64,000 nucleotides of DNA from Corynebacterium tuberculostearicum (GTDB taxonomy: Bacteria > Actinomycetota > Actinomycetes > Mycobacteriales > Mycobacteriaceae), in contig NZ_CP073096.1 of the NCBI RefSeq assembly GCF_030503735.1, positions 1,178,001 to 1,242,000 on the forward strand. Direction: 5' to 3'. Both the position numbers and the translations under genes were made by a program. Below are positions 17,111 through 25,562 of this stretch, piece by piece (position 1 is the first letter of the stretch; every line of letters starts with the position of its first letter). The notes under the pieces were generated by a model, which saw only the letters and a program-made list of their open reading frames with translations, had not been told where the DNA came from and did not search any database.

Positions 17111-17805
17111 GGATTAGTCTCCCTCAAGACATATCCCACGCCGCGAACAGTGTGGATGAGGCGGGAATCGCTCTCGCCTTCCGTCTTTTTGCGCAGATAG
17201 CCAATGTAGACTTCTAGCGCATTGCCTGAAGTAGGAAAATCATAACCCCAGACTTCTTCTAGGATTTTGCTCCGAGAGAGCACCTTGCGGGGGTTTTTCA
17301 TGAGGAGCTGCAGCAAGGCAAATTCGGTGCGCGTTAGGGAAATCGCACGACCGCCACGGCTTACTTCACGGGTATCAGCATCCAGCTCTAAATCCTCAAA
17401 GCTGAGCTTGCTCTCTACTGGGTCTTCAGCAGCAATGGACTCGGCAGATGCGCGGCGCACCAAGGAGCGCACGCGAGCCAAAAGCTCTTCCAGCGCGAAG
17501 GGCTTCGGCAGGTAGTCATCGGCGCCAGCGTCTAGGCCAGCCACGCGGTCTGACACTCCATCGCGTGCGGTGAGGACAAGAATAGGACGATCCCACCCTT
17601 CACTACGCAGGGTGCGGCAGACCTCGAGTCCATCCATATTGGGCATCATGACGTCCAGAGTCAACAATTCCGGATTCTCAGAGCGCACCGTCTTCACGGC
17701 CTCCAAGCCGTCGTTAGCGGTTAGAACGTCGTAGCCGTTGAAACGTAGGGAACGGCGAAGCGATTCGCAGACAGCTTGTTCATCATCCACCACAAGGATT
17801 TTCAT
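17107..17805 (-). CDS. mprA: OmpR-family response regulator MprA
   Basis: 232 residues: an N-terminal receiver domain with the acidic pair in [12 protein letters not shown], the phosphorylated Asp in [13 protein letters not shown] and Lys in [17 protein letters not shown]; then a winged-helix DNA-binding domain ([45 protein letters not shown]). First gene of the mprA-mprB-htrA run. A perfect palindrome lies 25 bp upstream and is a candidate control site. Confidence 0.95.
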   Translation of the reverse strand: MKILVVDDEQAVCESLRRSLRFNGYDVLTANDGLEAVKTVRSENPELLTLDVMMPNMDGLEVCRTLRSEGWDRPILVLTARDGVSDRVAGLDAGADDYLPKPFALEELLARVRSLVRRASAESIAAEDPVESKLSFEDLELDADTREVSRGGRAISLTRTEFALLQLLMKNPRKVLSRSKILEEVWGYDFPTSGNALEVYIGYLRKKTEGESDSRLIHTVRGVGYVLRETNP

Positions 17806-17830
17806 AGCCCTAATTATTACTGATAGCAGT

Positions 17831-17846
17831 CAACTTCATGAAGTTG
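17831..17846. promoter_or_regulatory. Perfect 16-bp palindrome upstream of mprA (candidate operator)
   Basis: CAACTTCATGAAGTTG is perfectly self-complementary and sits 25 bp before the mprA start, just upstream of AT-rich sequence (TAATAAT) that could hold the -10. The position suits an autoregulatory or repressor site. The binding protein is unknown. Confidence 0.45.
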
Positions 17847-17913
17847 AAAGCAATATTTACCCCCAAAGACCCCCAAATAAGTTTAAAACTTCCTTCAAAC
17901 TAGTCTTCAAATA

Positions 17914-17953
17914 AATAAATCCCCGTAGGCTCTCCTGCTGAGAGCATACGGGG
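17914..17953 (-). terminator. Terminator after rpmF
   Basis: CCCCGTAGGCTCTC (17921-17934) pairs with GAGAGCATACGGGG (17940-17953) with one mismatch. On the minus strand the hairpin is followed by ATTTATTTATTTG. It ends the rpmE2-rpmF transcript. Confidence 0.8.
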
Positions 17954-17969
17954 AAGTGACAGAGCAGGC

Positions 17970-18143
17970 TTAGAACTGCTCTACGTCAACCAGACCCAGC
18001 TTGGCTGCCTTAACCAGGCGGCGCGGGATACGGACGGTCTGGCCGTCGATGGTGACTTCCTGGAGGGCTACATTGTCAGCCTTCCACTGGGAGCGGCGTG
18101 CGTGGGTGTTCGCACGGGACTTCTTAAACTTAGGAGTTGCCAT
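17970..18143 (-). CDS. rpmF: 50S ribosomal protein L32
   Basis: 57-residue protein, too short for standard ORF cut-offs: starts [20 protein letters not shown] and ends [15 protein letters not shown]. It is basic and lies at the peptidyl-transferase side of the 50S subunit. No Cys is present, so it lacks the zinc knuckle of some L32 proteins. Ribosome site GGAGGAGAG lies before the ATG. It follows rpmE2 by 15 bp on the same strand. Confidence 0.94.
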   Translation of the reverse strand: MATPKFKKSRANTHARRSQWKADNVALQEVTIDGQTVRIPRRLVKAAKLGLVDVEQF

Positions 18144-18158
18144 TTTCTACTCTCCTCC

Positions 18159-18428
18159 TTACGCGTTCTTCTTCTTGCGGCGAGCCATGCCACCGAAGCG
18201 CTGGTTGAAGCGCTCGACGCGGCCGGCGGTATCCATAACGCGCTGTGCACCAGTCCAGAACGGGTGGGACTCAGCGGTAACGTCAACGACGATCAGTGGG
18301 TACTCGTTGCCGTCTTCCCACTCCACGGTGCGGTCGGAGGAAGCGGTGGACTTGGTCAAAAAGGAGTGACCGGTACCAGCATCACGGAAGACTACCGGGT
18401 GGTAATCCGGGTGAATATCTTTCTTCAT
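18159..18428 (-). CDS. rpmE2: 50S ribosomal protein L31 type B (zinc-independent)
   Basis: 89 residues starting [23 protein letters not shown], with [31 protein letters not shown]. The type B form is shown by the absence of the CxxC zinc ligands found in type A L31. The start at 18428 is supported by GAGGGAA about ten bases upstream; the frame extends upstream to 18548 without homology. It heads a two-gene unit with rpmF and is divergent from the rpmB operon. Confidence 0.95.
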   Translation of the reverse strand: MKKDIHPDYHPVVFRDAGTGHSFLTKSTASSDRTVEWEDGNEYPLIVVDVTAESHPFWTGAQRVMDTAGRVERFNQRFGGMARRKKKNA

Positions 18429-18903
18429 ATATATTCCCTCAGGGTTGGACTTCGGGTCGGTTCCACACACATCGGCATGGATCGTGCCCGAGTTGGGACG
18501 TACAGTTCTTACTCTGTCGACCCCGTACCGTGCGGTATGGGTCAACAACCTGAATTATCCTACAGTCAACTACCCCAGATACGAAATCCCCAACCGGTGC
18601 CAACCACTCGTTTCACACACGTTTCTTGCACCACGCTTGCCGACGCCCCGCAGGCAAATGCCACCCCAGCACGGCAAACAGGCCACAAACGACGGCAAGG
18701 AAGCGATTAGGTATTTTCCGTCCAAGGCTGTAAGATTTTCCCTTGCTGTTGTCAAAATATACGTTTTACGCCCCGTCTACTGGTGTTTGACGATGACGCC
18801 GCACCAGCTCACACCTCACTTCCTGAGCACTGCCACCCTCACTCGGCAGTCGGCGTTCCATTGTTTATAGCCACGATGTGGGCGGCTAGGAGAAAGAAGA
18901 CCC
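18429..18903. other. Divergent promoter region between rpmE2 and rpmB (475 bp, no gene)
   Basis: No convincing gene is seen. It should contain the promoters of both ribosomal protein units. An imperfect inverted repeat, GTCAAAA...TTTTAC, lies at 18751-18769. I did not find a sequence close to the actinobacterial Zur box that controls zinc-free ribosomal genes in mycobacteria and Streptomyces. Confidence 0.5.
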
Positions 18904-19140
18904 ATGTCGGCTATTTGCCAGGTAACGGGCCGCAAGCCGGAATTCGGCAAGCAGGTCTCGCACTCGCACCGCCGCACTTCGCGCCGTTGGAACGCCAACG
19001 TGCAGCGTCGTCGCTACTACCTGCCCTCTGAGGGCCGTACCATCACCCTGAATGTTTCCACCAAGGGCATGAAGATCATCGACCGCGATGGCATCGAGTC
19101 CGTTGTGGCTAAGATTCGCGCACGTGGGGAGAAGATTTAA
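18904..19140 (+). CDS. rpmB: 50S ribosomal protein L28 (zinc-independent type)
   Basis: 78 residues: [20 protein letters not shown] then [19 protein letters not shown]. Only one Cys is present, so the four-Cys zinc site of C+ L28 is missing. First gene of a tight plus-strand unit rpmB-rpmG-rpsN-rpsR, with gaps of 2, 3 and 15 bp. AGGAGA lies upstream of the ATG. Confidence 0.95.
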   Translation: MSAICQVTGRKPEFGKQVSHSHRRTSRRWNANVQRRRYYLPSEGRTITLNVSTKGMKIIDRDGIESVVAKIRARGEKI

Positions 19141-19142
19141 GT

Positions 19143-19307
19143 ATGGCACGTAACGATATCCGCCCAATCATCAAGCTGAAGTCCACTGCGGGCACCGGTT
19201 ACACCTACGTGACCCGTAAGAACAAGCGCAATAACCCGGATCGCATCACCCTGAAGAAGTTCGATCCGATTGCCCGCAAGCACGTCGAATTCCGCGAGGA
19301 GCGATAA
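19143..19307 (+). CDS. rpmG: 50S ribosomal protein L33 (zinc-independent type)
   Basis: 54-residue protein: [19 protein letters not shown], then [20 protein letters not shown] and an end at EFREER. It has no Cys, whereas C+ L33 carries two CxxC pairs. The ATG is 2 bp after the rpmB stop, and the stop is 3 bp before the rpsN start. Confidence 0.95.
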   Translation: MARNDIRPIIKLKSTAGTGYTYVTRKNKRNNPDRITLKKFDPIARKHVEFREER

Positions 19308-19310
19308 TCA

Positions 19311-19616
19311 ATGGCCAAGAAGTCCAAGATCGCTAAGAACGAGCAGCGCAAGGAAATCGTCGCCCGCTATGCGGAGCGTCGCGCTGAACTCAAGAAGATC
19401 ATCAAGAACCCGAACACCCCGGATGACGAGCGCTTGGAGGCTCAGTTCGAGCTGAACCGCCAGCCTCGTGACGCTTCCCCAGCCCGCGTACGTAACCGTG
19501 ACGCTGCCGATGGCCGCCCACGCGGTTACCTCCGCAAGTTCGGCCTGTCCCGTGTCCGTATGCGCGGCATGGCTCACCGTGGTGAGCTGCCGGGCGTTCG
19601 TAAGTCCAGCTGGTAA
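19311..19616 (+). CDS. rpsN: 30S ribosomal protein S14 (long, zinc-independent type)
   Basis: 101 residues, the long C- form of S14: [20 protein letters not shown] at the start and [33 protein letters not shown] at the end. The CxxC...CxxC zinc finger of the ~61-residue form is absent. Third gene of the rpmB-rpmG-rpsN-rpsR unit. Confidence 0.96.
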   Translation: MAKKSKIAKNEQRKEIVARYAERRAELKKIIKNPNTPDDERLEAQFELNRQPRDASPARVRNRDAADGRPRGYLRKFGLSRVRMRGMAHRGELPGVRKSSW

Positions 19617-19631
19617 AGGGGTAATTGCACA

Positions 19632-19886
19632 ATGGCTAATAAGCGCAATAACCAAAAGAAGTTCCGTATGGAGCAGAGCCGTCGCCCGAAGAAGAACCCT
19701 TTGAAGGCTGAGGGCATCGAGAAGGTGGACTACAAGGACACCAAGACTCTGCGTCTGTTCATCTCGGATCGTCACAAGATCCGTTCCCGTCGCGTCACCG
19801 GTCTGACCCCGCAGCAGCAGCGCCAGGTTGCTACCGCAGTCAAGAACGCACGCGAAATGGCTCTCCTGCCGTTCACCACCCGCTAA
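19632..19886 (+). CDS. rpsR: 30S ribosomal protein S18 (zinc-independent type)
   Basis: 84 residues: [20 protein letters not shown], then [49 protein letters not shown]. The N-terminal Cys residues of C+ S18 are absent. Last gene of the unit, followed by a strong terminator. Confidence 0.96.
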   Translation: MANKRNNQKKFRMEQSRRPKKNPLKAEGIEKVDYKDTKTLRLFISDRHKIRSRRVTGLTPQQQRQVATAVKNAREMALLPFTTR

Positions 19887-19953
19887 ACAGTAGCTGGGTA
19901 TCAACAGCGCACTTTTGCCGCTGGTAAGTGTGACACGGTAAAAGAACCATAAG

Positions 19954-19998
19954 CTTTCGCCGCCTCCCTCCTTGAGGGCAGGCGGCGAAAGTCGTTTT
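19954..19998 (+). terminator. Terminator of the rpmB-rpmG-rpsN-rpsR unit
   Basis: CTTTCGCCGCCT (19954-19965) pairs perfectly with AGGCGGCGAAAG (19980-19991), followed by TCGTTTT. Confidence 0.9.
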
Positions 19999-20141
19999 AA
20001 CGCTCTATCCCTCACCGCACCGCTTTTCACCTCCACGCTGGCCCACTGTTCATACCAAGGAGTTCGAGGTGTTAGATTGAGATTATTCGTGTACCCCGCA
20101 GCAGCCGGGAAAAAGCCCGCACAAGTGAAAGGCAGTGAGCA

Positions 20142-20921
20142 ATGGCCCTGCACCAATCCCTACTCGATCTCTCCGAGCTCGCCCCGCACTGCCAGTCCCG
20201 AGCTACGGCACGCGGTCTGCTCGCAGAGGCCCAAGATATCCTGCGAAATGCGGTAGCCCACCAGGACAACGAGATTGAACTGGCACACTGGTATTCCCGT
20301 TTAGTCACGGATATTGTCCGAGCTCCCGGCGTTAATGCCCCTGTGCGTCTGACCGGCGCGGCCGCCCGTGGCGACCAACTGCCGTCCATACCCGTAGAGT
20401 GGATTGGCCAGGATGCAGACCTACAGGGCGTCTTCTCTGATGTTGGACTTCAAGCTCAGGAAGCCACCGACTCTATCGTTACCCGAGTAGACGCCGGATT
20501 GCCGCTGGGAAGTGGTGGCGAGCACGCGCTTCTTGAGGAGGCATTGTCTCAGCGCCCGCCTGCGCTCAAGATGGTGGACGGGCTACCGGATCGCGATACC
20601 GCGGTGGATATCAAGACCACCCTGCTCTCCCCTATTGCGGCCGTCGCTCGGTGGGCGGCTCCGGGACCGCGCCCCACCGTAGACCGCTTGGCGATTGGCG
20701 TGGAGCGCGGTTTACTTAGCGCCTGCGATGCGGAATCTTTAGATCTAGCGTGGCGTACCGGCTACGCTTTAGAGTTGCGGCGCTGGTATGAGCGCGTCAG
20801 CGATCACGCGGCGACGCTGCGGGATCTACCACCACTGGACCGTACCGCGTACGGTTCGGCGTGCCGGATTGTATCGGCCACGTTTGAGTCCATTACCCGG
20901 CGAGCGGAAGAATATAAATAG
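20142..20921 (+). CDS. Putative nucleotidyltransferase substrate-binding (DUF294-like) protein next to amtR
   Basis: 259-residue soluble protein. The stretch RLTGAAARGDQLPSIPVEW resembles the nucleotidyltransferase glycine loop (GSxxRGExxPxSDxD) of DUF294/GlnD-like proteins, but the catalytic Asp pair is not evident. The C-terminal half (PTVDRLAIGVERGLLSACDAESLDLAWRTGYALELRRWYERV) resembles the helical substrate-binding domain of that family. It sits directly before amtR, the nitrogen-control repressor, in the same order as in C. glutamicum, so a link to nitrogen signalling is tempting but not shown. Ribosome site AAAGG is nine bases before the ATG. Confidence 0.65.
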   Translation: MALHQSLLDLSELAPHCQSRATARGLLAEAQDILRNAVAHQDNEIELAHWYSRLVTDIVRAPGVNAPVRLTGAAARGDQLPSIPVEWIGQDADLQGVFSDVGLQAQEATDSIVTRVDAGLPLGSGGEHALLEEALSQRPPALKMVDGLPDRDTAVDIKTTLLSPIAAVARWAAPGPRPTVDRLAIGVERGLLSACDAESLDLAWRTGYALELRRWYERVSDHAATLRDLPPLDRTAYGSACRIVSATFESITRRAEEYK

Positions 20922-21023
20922 TCTCTACGGTGCGGATTCGGAAGCAGTACCTAGTCGGACTTAAGATTGTACAGTTGGTTATTAAAAGTGAATTCTCTTT
21001 TGTGAAAGGAGGCGTCCCACCGC

Positions 21024-21740
21024 ATGGCAGGCAATGTCGGTAGGCCGCGCAAACACAGTCCGCGGCGCAGGGGCAATAGCGCCCGCGAGGAGATCTTGGA
21101 CGCTTCCTCGGAGCTTTTCACCACCCAAGGCTTTGCCACCACGTCCACGCACCAGATTGCAGATGCAGTGGGAATCCGTCAGGCGTCGCTGTACTATCAT
21201 TTTCCGTCCAAGACGGAGATCTTCCTAACGCTGCTCAATTCCACCATCGAGCCTTCCCTAGAATTGGCCGATGAGCTGGCAGGGACTGAGGCAGATCCGG
21301 AACAGCGCCTGTGGTCCTTGGTGGCCGCAGAATCGCGCCTGTTGCTGACCAGCGGCTGGAATGTTGGCCGCCTGTATCAGCTTCCGGTGGCCAATTCTTT
21401 AGAGTTCTCGGAGTACCACGAGTCGCGCGATCGCTTGCAAAACCATTTCCGTTCTAACGCCGCCGCCATTGTGGGCGAGGATGATCCGCGCGTGGAGCTG
21501 CCCTTCCATATCGCACTTTCGGTCATTGAAATGCGCCCCAACGACGGCAACCCACCCTTTGATGCTTCCCAGTCTGTGCCAAAGACGGCCGCTATGCTTG
21601 CCGACGCCGCCTTGGCCGTCCTTGGCGCCACTGTCCCCGCTAACGCCGAAGAGACCACCCTCGAGCTGCTAAAGAACCGCAACGATTCTATCTCCGCGGC
21701 CGCCGCCGCAGCGGCCGACCGCAAGAAGAAGGCGCGCTAA
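21024..21740 (+). CDS. amtR: TetR-family master nitrogen regulator AmtR
   Basis: 238 residues. The N-terminal helix-turn-helix region NSAREEILDASSELFTTQGFATTSTHQIADAVGIRQASLYYHFPSKTEIFLTLL is almost the AmtR sequence of C. glutamicum as I recall it, and the core NVGRLYQLPV and ELPFHIALSVIEMRPNDG also match. AmtR represses ammonium uptake and assimilation genes and is released by adenylylated GlnK. An Ala/Lys-rich tail of about 20 residues appears longer than in C. glutamicum. GGAGG lies 11 bases before the ATG. It is convergent with a lipoprotein gene, and both stop codons lie inside one hairpin. Confidence 0.93.
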   Translation: MAGNVGRPRKHSPRRRGNSAREEILDASSELFTTQGFATTSTHQIADAVGIRQASLYYHFPSKTEIFLTLLNSTIEPSLELADELAGTEADPEQRLWSLVAAESRLLLTSGWNVGRLYQLPVANSLEFSEYHESRDRLQNHFRSNAAAIVGEDDPRVELPFHIALSVIEMRPNDGNPPFDASQSVPKTAAMLADAALAVLGATVPANAEETTLELLKNRNDSISAAAAAAADRKKKAR

Positions 21741-21754
21741 CTCTTCCTTAGCGC
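21734..21754. terminator. Hairpin containing both stop codons of convergent amtR and lipoprotein gene
   Basis: GCGCTAA (21734-21740) and TTAGCGC (21748-21754) are a perfect inverted repeat with a 7-base loop. The TAA stop of each convergent gene is part of its arm. No clear T-run follows on either side, so terminator strength is uncertain. Confidence 0.45.
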
Positions 21755-22380
21755 TGCCACGACTCCGTGAACTCGCCCGTGGTGGCCAATCCGCCACCTT
21801 CGCGCACACTCACGCCGCTCGGAGTCACAACGATGATAGACGGATCCGCATTGACATAGTAGTTATTGCCGTCTTGAGAAACGTCGCTCGTTTCGAACTG
21901 ACCATCAAACATCGACGAGCGATAGAACTTGACGCCACCACCGGTTTCACAAATGATGACCCTGCCGTCTGGCCCAGAACCGGCAAACAAGGCACGCTCA
22001 AAGCGGTTACAGGTTGCGTAGCCACCATCGAGCCATCCGTGCCCATTGAAGTCAGAAATGTAGTTGCCTTCACCCGTCTTATAACCGTCGTCAGCGGAGG
22101 ATGAGGACTCCTGCTTTTCCGTCTGCGTGACCGTGACCACCGGTGGTTCCTCTGGAGCTTCCTCCTCCTTTGTCACGGTCTTTTTGGCAGCAGTGGTTTC
22201 CTCGGCACCCTCCGTTTCCTCATCGGAGTTATTGACCGTGGTCATTCCACTGCCCTCCCCTTTGAAGCTGGGGGCGGCTTCATCCTTAGAGTCGTTGCAA
22301 CCGCTAAGCGCAAGGCTAGCTGCCACGAGCGGGACTAAGCCCGCAATGGTGAGCGAGCGAAGGCGAGAGCCAGAAGTCAT
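21748..22380 (-). CDS. Secreted lipoprotein of unknown function
   Basis: 210 residues with a lipoprotein signal (basic start, hydrophobic IAGLVPLVAASLALSGC, lipobox LSGC at about residue 27). A Thr/Glu/Lys-rich linker follows to about residue 95, and then a small folded domain (YISDFNGHGWLDGGYATCNRFERALFAGSGPDGRVIICETGG) with two Cys that could form a disulfide. Function is unknown. Ribosome site AGAAAGGAAA precedes the ATG. It may be co-transcribed with the downstream-facing lipoprotein upstream (25 bp gap). Confidence 0.75.
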   Translation of the reverse strand: MTSGSRLRSLTIAGLVPLVAASLALSGCNDSKDEAAPSFKGEGSGMTTVNNSDEETEGAEETTAAKKTVTKEEEAPEEPPVVTVTQTEKQESSSSADDGYKTGEGNYISDFNGHGWLDGGYATCNRFERALFAGSGPDGRVIICETGGGVKFYRSSMFDGQFETSDVSQDGNNYYVNADPSIIVVTPSGVSVREGGGLATTGEFTESWQR

Positions 22381-22405
22381 TAGTTTTCCTTTCTAGTGTT
22401 AGGAC

Positions 22406-23356
22406 CTAACAGGCTGGGTTTGGCCATTGCGTATCGGCTTGAGCAAGGTCCTCGGCCATAGAGGTAAGAACCGATTGCGCGGAGGCGTACTGACCATCGG
22501 GGGCAGAGGCAATCATTGCTACGGCGACGTCGTGGCCACCCAGCTGCACTATGCCCATCTGGCGCACATCGTAGGCACCGGCGGGGCTCGGCCCCCAGCC
22601 GCCCTTCATAAAGGAACCTGGCAAGGTGCGTAGGCCATAGCTTTGTGTGGGATCGGCGACCCCCATGGCGTCGATAATCGGCTGCGCTGCCTCAACGCAG
22701 CGCAACCCAGCCATAAACTTTGCCTGGTTGCCCACGCTCCACATTGTTTGGCCAAAGGCCGTAAATTCCGGGCGGGTGACCTGGGATTGGACCTGGGTGG
22801 CGGTATCGCCGGCCTCTGCAATAACGCTTTGGGCGGCCTGTGCGGCAGCAGCTCCCTCTCCCAGTGCCGCCCACGCGGTCTTGGCGGCCTCGTTATCGGA
22901 GTAGGTAATCGCGGAAGACACCAACTGGTTATCGGCAGCACGCGTGCGATTTGCCGCGATGAGCACGGGCACCTTGGAGGTTGACCACGCGGCTTCGGGA
23001 GCGGTGCGCCCGGCCTCGACGGTGGTGGTGCCATCGGAGACCGCAATGCCCACGTTTCCATGTTCTGCCACGATGCGGTCAAGCACGGCTTGGACGTCAC
23101 CGGCAGGGGCCTGGGCCGGGGCCGATGGCTCCGTGGAGGCGGACGAGTCGGACTCCGGAGCTGGTGCCATAGATGAAGCCGGGGACGATGCGGCCTTCGT
23201 CTCCCCATACAGGGGATCGGCCATGCCGCGTGCTTCGGTGTTGACAAAGGTAGGGGAATTATTCGCCGCGTCCTCGTCGCCGCAGGCGCTTAGGGTGAGC
23301 GCCCAGGCGATAAGGGCGGCTGCCGGACCCCAGGCCCGGCGGATAGGGAATGTCAT
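22406..23356 (-). CDS. Lipoprotein with serine beta-lactamase/transpeptidase-like motifs
   Basis: 316 residues with a lipoprotein signal (lipobox LSAC at about 25) and a Ser/Ala/Pro-rich linker to about residue 85. A domain with the three motif set of penicillin-recognising serine enzymes follows: SxxK in AAWSTSKVPV, SDN in ITYSDNEAAK, and KGG in SFMKGGWGPSP (replacing KTG). The class A beta-lactamase Glu is not evident. It is therefore likelier to be a cell-wall-associated hydrolase or inactive relative than a resistance enzyme. The substrate is unknown. A second SxxK lipoprotein is at 53174-54208. Confidence 0.75.
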   Translation of the reverse strand: MTFPIRRAWGPAAALIAWALTLSACGDEDAANNSPTFVNTEARGMADPLYGETKAASSPASSMAPAPESDSSASTEPSAPAQAPAGDVQAVLDRIVAEHGNVGIAVSDGTTTVEAGRTAPEAAWSTSKVPVLIAANRTRAADNQLVSSAITYSDNEAAKTAWAALGEGAAAAQAAQSVIAEAGDTATQVQSQVTRPEFTAFGQTMWSVGNQAKFMAGLRCVEAAQPIIDAMGVADPTQSYGLRTLPGSFMKGGWGPSPAGAYDVRQMGIVQLGGHDVAVAMIASAPDGQYASAQSVLTSMAEDLAQADTQWPNPAC

Positions 23357-23371
23357 GGCATTTAGCTTAGG

Positions 23372-24904
23372 CTAGTGCGCGAAGTGGCGGGTACCGGTCA
23401 GGTACAAAGTAACGCCGGCTTCCTTCGCTGCCGCGATGACTTCTTCGTCGCGGATGGAGCCGCCGGGCTGGACGACGGCCTTAACGCCGGCGTCGAGAAG
23501 CACCTGCAGACCATCGGCAAACGGGAAGAAAGCGTCGGAAGCAGCGAAGGAACCCTCGGTACGGTTGGCGCCATCGGCCAGGGTGTTGGCGCGTTCGACG
23601 GCAAGCTTGGCGGAGTCGACGCGATTGACCTGGCCCATGCCCACGCCCACGGTCGCATTGTCCTTGGCCAGCAAGATCGCATTGGACTTCACCGCGCGCA
23701 CGGCACGCCAGGCGAACTCGAGCTCAGCCAGGTCGGATTTGTTGAGGGCCTCACCTGCGGCCAGGGTCCAATTGGCTGGGTTATCGCCCTCAGCCTGGTA
23801 GGTATCGGGCTGCTGGGTGAGCATGCCGCCGGAGATGTACTTGCGCTCTTCGTGCTGTTCCTCGTGCTCAGCCTGCAGCACGCGCAGGTTTTTCTTTGCC
23901 TTAAGCACCTCAATGGCGCCGTCCTCATAGGAAGGAGCGACGATGACCTCGGTGAAGATCTCCTTGACCTGCTCTGCCATCTCCACGGTGACCTCGCGGT
24001 TAACGGCAATCACCCCGCCGAAGGCGGACATTGGGTCGCACGCATGCGCCGCGCGGTGGGCAGCGGCGATGGACTCCTCAGACACGGCGATGCCGCATGG
24101 GTTGGTGTGCTTGATAATCGCAACGCAAGGACGCTCGTGGTCCCATGCGGCGCGCCAAGCGGCATCCGCATCCTGGTAATTGTTGTAGCTCATCTCCTTG
24201 CCATTGAACTGGGTGGCATTGGCAAGGCCCTTGGAACCGATGCGGGTAACGGTGGCCGCCTGGTGAGAGTTCTCGCCGTAGCGCAGCGGGGTGGTTTGTC
24301 CCTCTTCGCTGAGCTGATCCACGAACCACGCGGAGACGGCCGCGTCATAATCCGCGGTGTGCAGGAAAGCATCGCGTGCTAGGCCACGGCGCTGCTCTAG
24401 GGTGAAACCACCATTGTTGACGGCTTCAACGGCCTCACCGTAGCGAGAGGGGTCCACGACAACGGCGACAGACGGGTGATTCTTTGCAGCCGCGCGCACC
24501 ATGGATGGGCCGCCGATATCAATCTGTTCCACGCAGCCATCGAAGTCCGCGCCAGAAGCAACGGTCTCGCGGAAGGGGTACAGGTTGACCACTACGAGCT
24601 GGAAAGGCTCTACCTCGAGCTCGGAGAGCTGGTTGAGGTGATCTTCCTTGCGGGTATCGGCCAAAATGCCGGCGTGCACGCGCGGGTGCAGCGTCTTAAC
24701 GCGGCCTTCCAAGCACTCCGGGAAGCCGGTGAGCTTTTCTACCGGATTGACCTCGATGCCCAGGTTTGCGATTTTCTTCGCGGTGGAGCCGGTGGAGACG
24801 ATTTCCACGCCTGCCTTATCGAGGGCGCGGGCTAGATCCTCCAGCCCGGTCTTGTCGTACACGCTGATAAGGGCGCGCTTTACCTGCTTGCGGTCTTCGC
24901 TCAT
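23372..24904 (-). CDS. purH: Bifunctional AICAR formyltransferase/IMP cyclohydrolase
   Basis: Last two steps of de novo purine synthesis: formylation of AICAR with 10-formyl-THF, then ring closure to IMP. 510 residues with the N-terminal MGS-like cyclohydrolase domain ([42 protein letters not shown]) and the C-terminal formyltransferase domain with the catalytic [10 protein letters not shown] and the end [25 protein letters not shown]. It lies 27 bp after purN on the same strand. Confidence 0.97.
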   Translation of the reverse strand: MSEDRKQVKRALISVYDKTGLEDLARALDKAGVEIVSTGSTAKKIANLGIEVNPVEKLTGFPECLEGRVKTLHPRVHAGILADTRKEDHLNQLSELEVEPFQLVVVNLYPFRETVASGADFDGCVEQIDIGGPSMVRAAAKNHPSVAVVVDPSRYGEAVEAVNNGGFTLEQRRGLARDAFLHTADYDAAVSAWFVDQLSEEGQTTPLRYGENSHQAATVTRIGSKGLANATQFNGKEMSYNNYQDADAAWRAAWDHERPCVAIIKHTNPCGIAVSEESIAAAHRAAHACDPMSAFGGVIAVNREVTVEMAEQVKEIFTEVIVAPSYEDGAIEVLKAKKNLRVLQAEHEEQHEERKYISGGMLTQQPDTYQAEGDNPANWTLAAGEALNKSDLAELEFAWRAVRAVKSNAILLAKDNATVGVGMGQVNRVDSAKLAVERANTLADGANRTEGSFAASDAFFPFADGLQVLLDAGVKAVVQPGGSIRDEEVIAAAKEAGVTLYLTGTRHFAH

Positions 24905-24931
24905 GAGGAGGATTAAGCCTTTCGAAAAGTC

Positions 24932-25552
24932 TTAGTCTGCGAGTTGAATAGTTAGTTTCTCGTCATGGACGTCTGCTGCGCGCAGCACCTCCACGATGAG
25001 TTCGCGCTCTACCTGTTTGATGCGTTCGTGGAGGCTGGCCTCATCGTCGTCCGCATTCACGGCTACGGGCCGCTGCGCGATGATGGAGCCGGTATCCACG
25101 CCTGCGTCAACAAAATGGACGGTAGAGCCGGTGATCTTCACGCCATAATCTAGCGCATCGCGCACGGCGTGTGCGCCTTTGAACGCGGGCAGCAGCGCCG
25201 GGTGGGTATTAATGGTGCGACCTTCGAAGCGGTTGAGGAATCGCTCTCCCAGAATCTTCATAAAGCCCGCAGAAACCACAACGTCTGGTTGCGCAGCATC
25301 CACTGCGTCAACCAGACGTTGATTCCATTCGGCGCGATCTGCACCCAGCGCCACGACCTCGGTATTAATGCCGTGGTCCTGTGCACGCGAAATACCGCGA
25401 CATTCCTTATCCGCTACCACTTTTACTACCTGGTAGTGCCCGGCCTGGGCATCCACGATGGCTTGGAGGAGCGAGCCCTTTCCGGAAACGAGCACGACCA
25501 CTCGGAGTTGATCAGGGTCAGCAGTATAACGCGGGGGCATCGGTGAAGTCAC
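24932..25552 (-). CDS. purN: Phosphoribosylglycinamide formyltransferase
   Basis: Third step of purine synthesis, formylating GAR with 10-formyl-THF. 206 residues; the Asn-His-Asp catalytic set is visible in INTHPALLPAFKGAHAV and GSTVHFVDAGVDTGSIIAQ. The N-terminal VVLVSGKGSLLQAIVDA binds the phosphoribosyl group. The order perM-purN-purH is that of Rv0955-Rv0957. The perM stop is 10 bp upstream. Confidence 0.97.
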   Translation of the reverse strand: MTSPMPPRYTADPDQLRVVVLVSGKGSLLQAIVDAQAGHYQVVKVVADKECRGISRAQDHGINTEVVALGADRAEWNQRLVDAVDAAQPDVVVSAGFMKILGERFLNRFEGRTINTHPALLPAFKGAHAVRDALDYGVKITGSTVHFVDAGVDTGSIIAQRPVAVNADDDEASLHERIKQVERELIVEVLRAADVHDEKLTIQLAD

Positions 25553-25562
25553 GCGCTACAGC

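Noticed and set aside
18429..18903. Zur box controlling the zinc-free ribosomal genes
   Set aside because: No sequence close to TGAAAATCATTTTCA was found; only an imperfect GTCAAAA/TTTTAC repeat.
23375..24382. 335-codon frame antisense to purH
   Set aside because: A shadow produced by codon bias; purH is unambiguous on the other strand.
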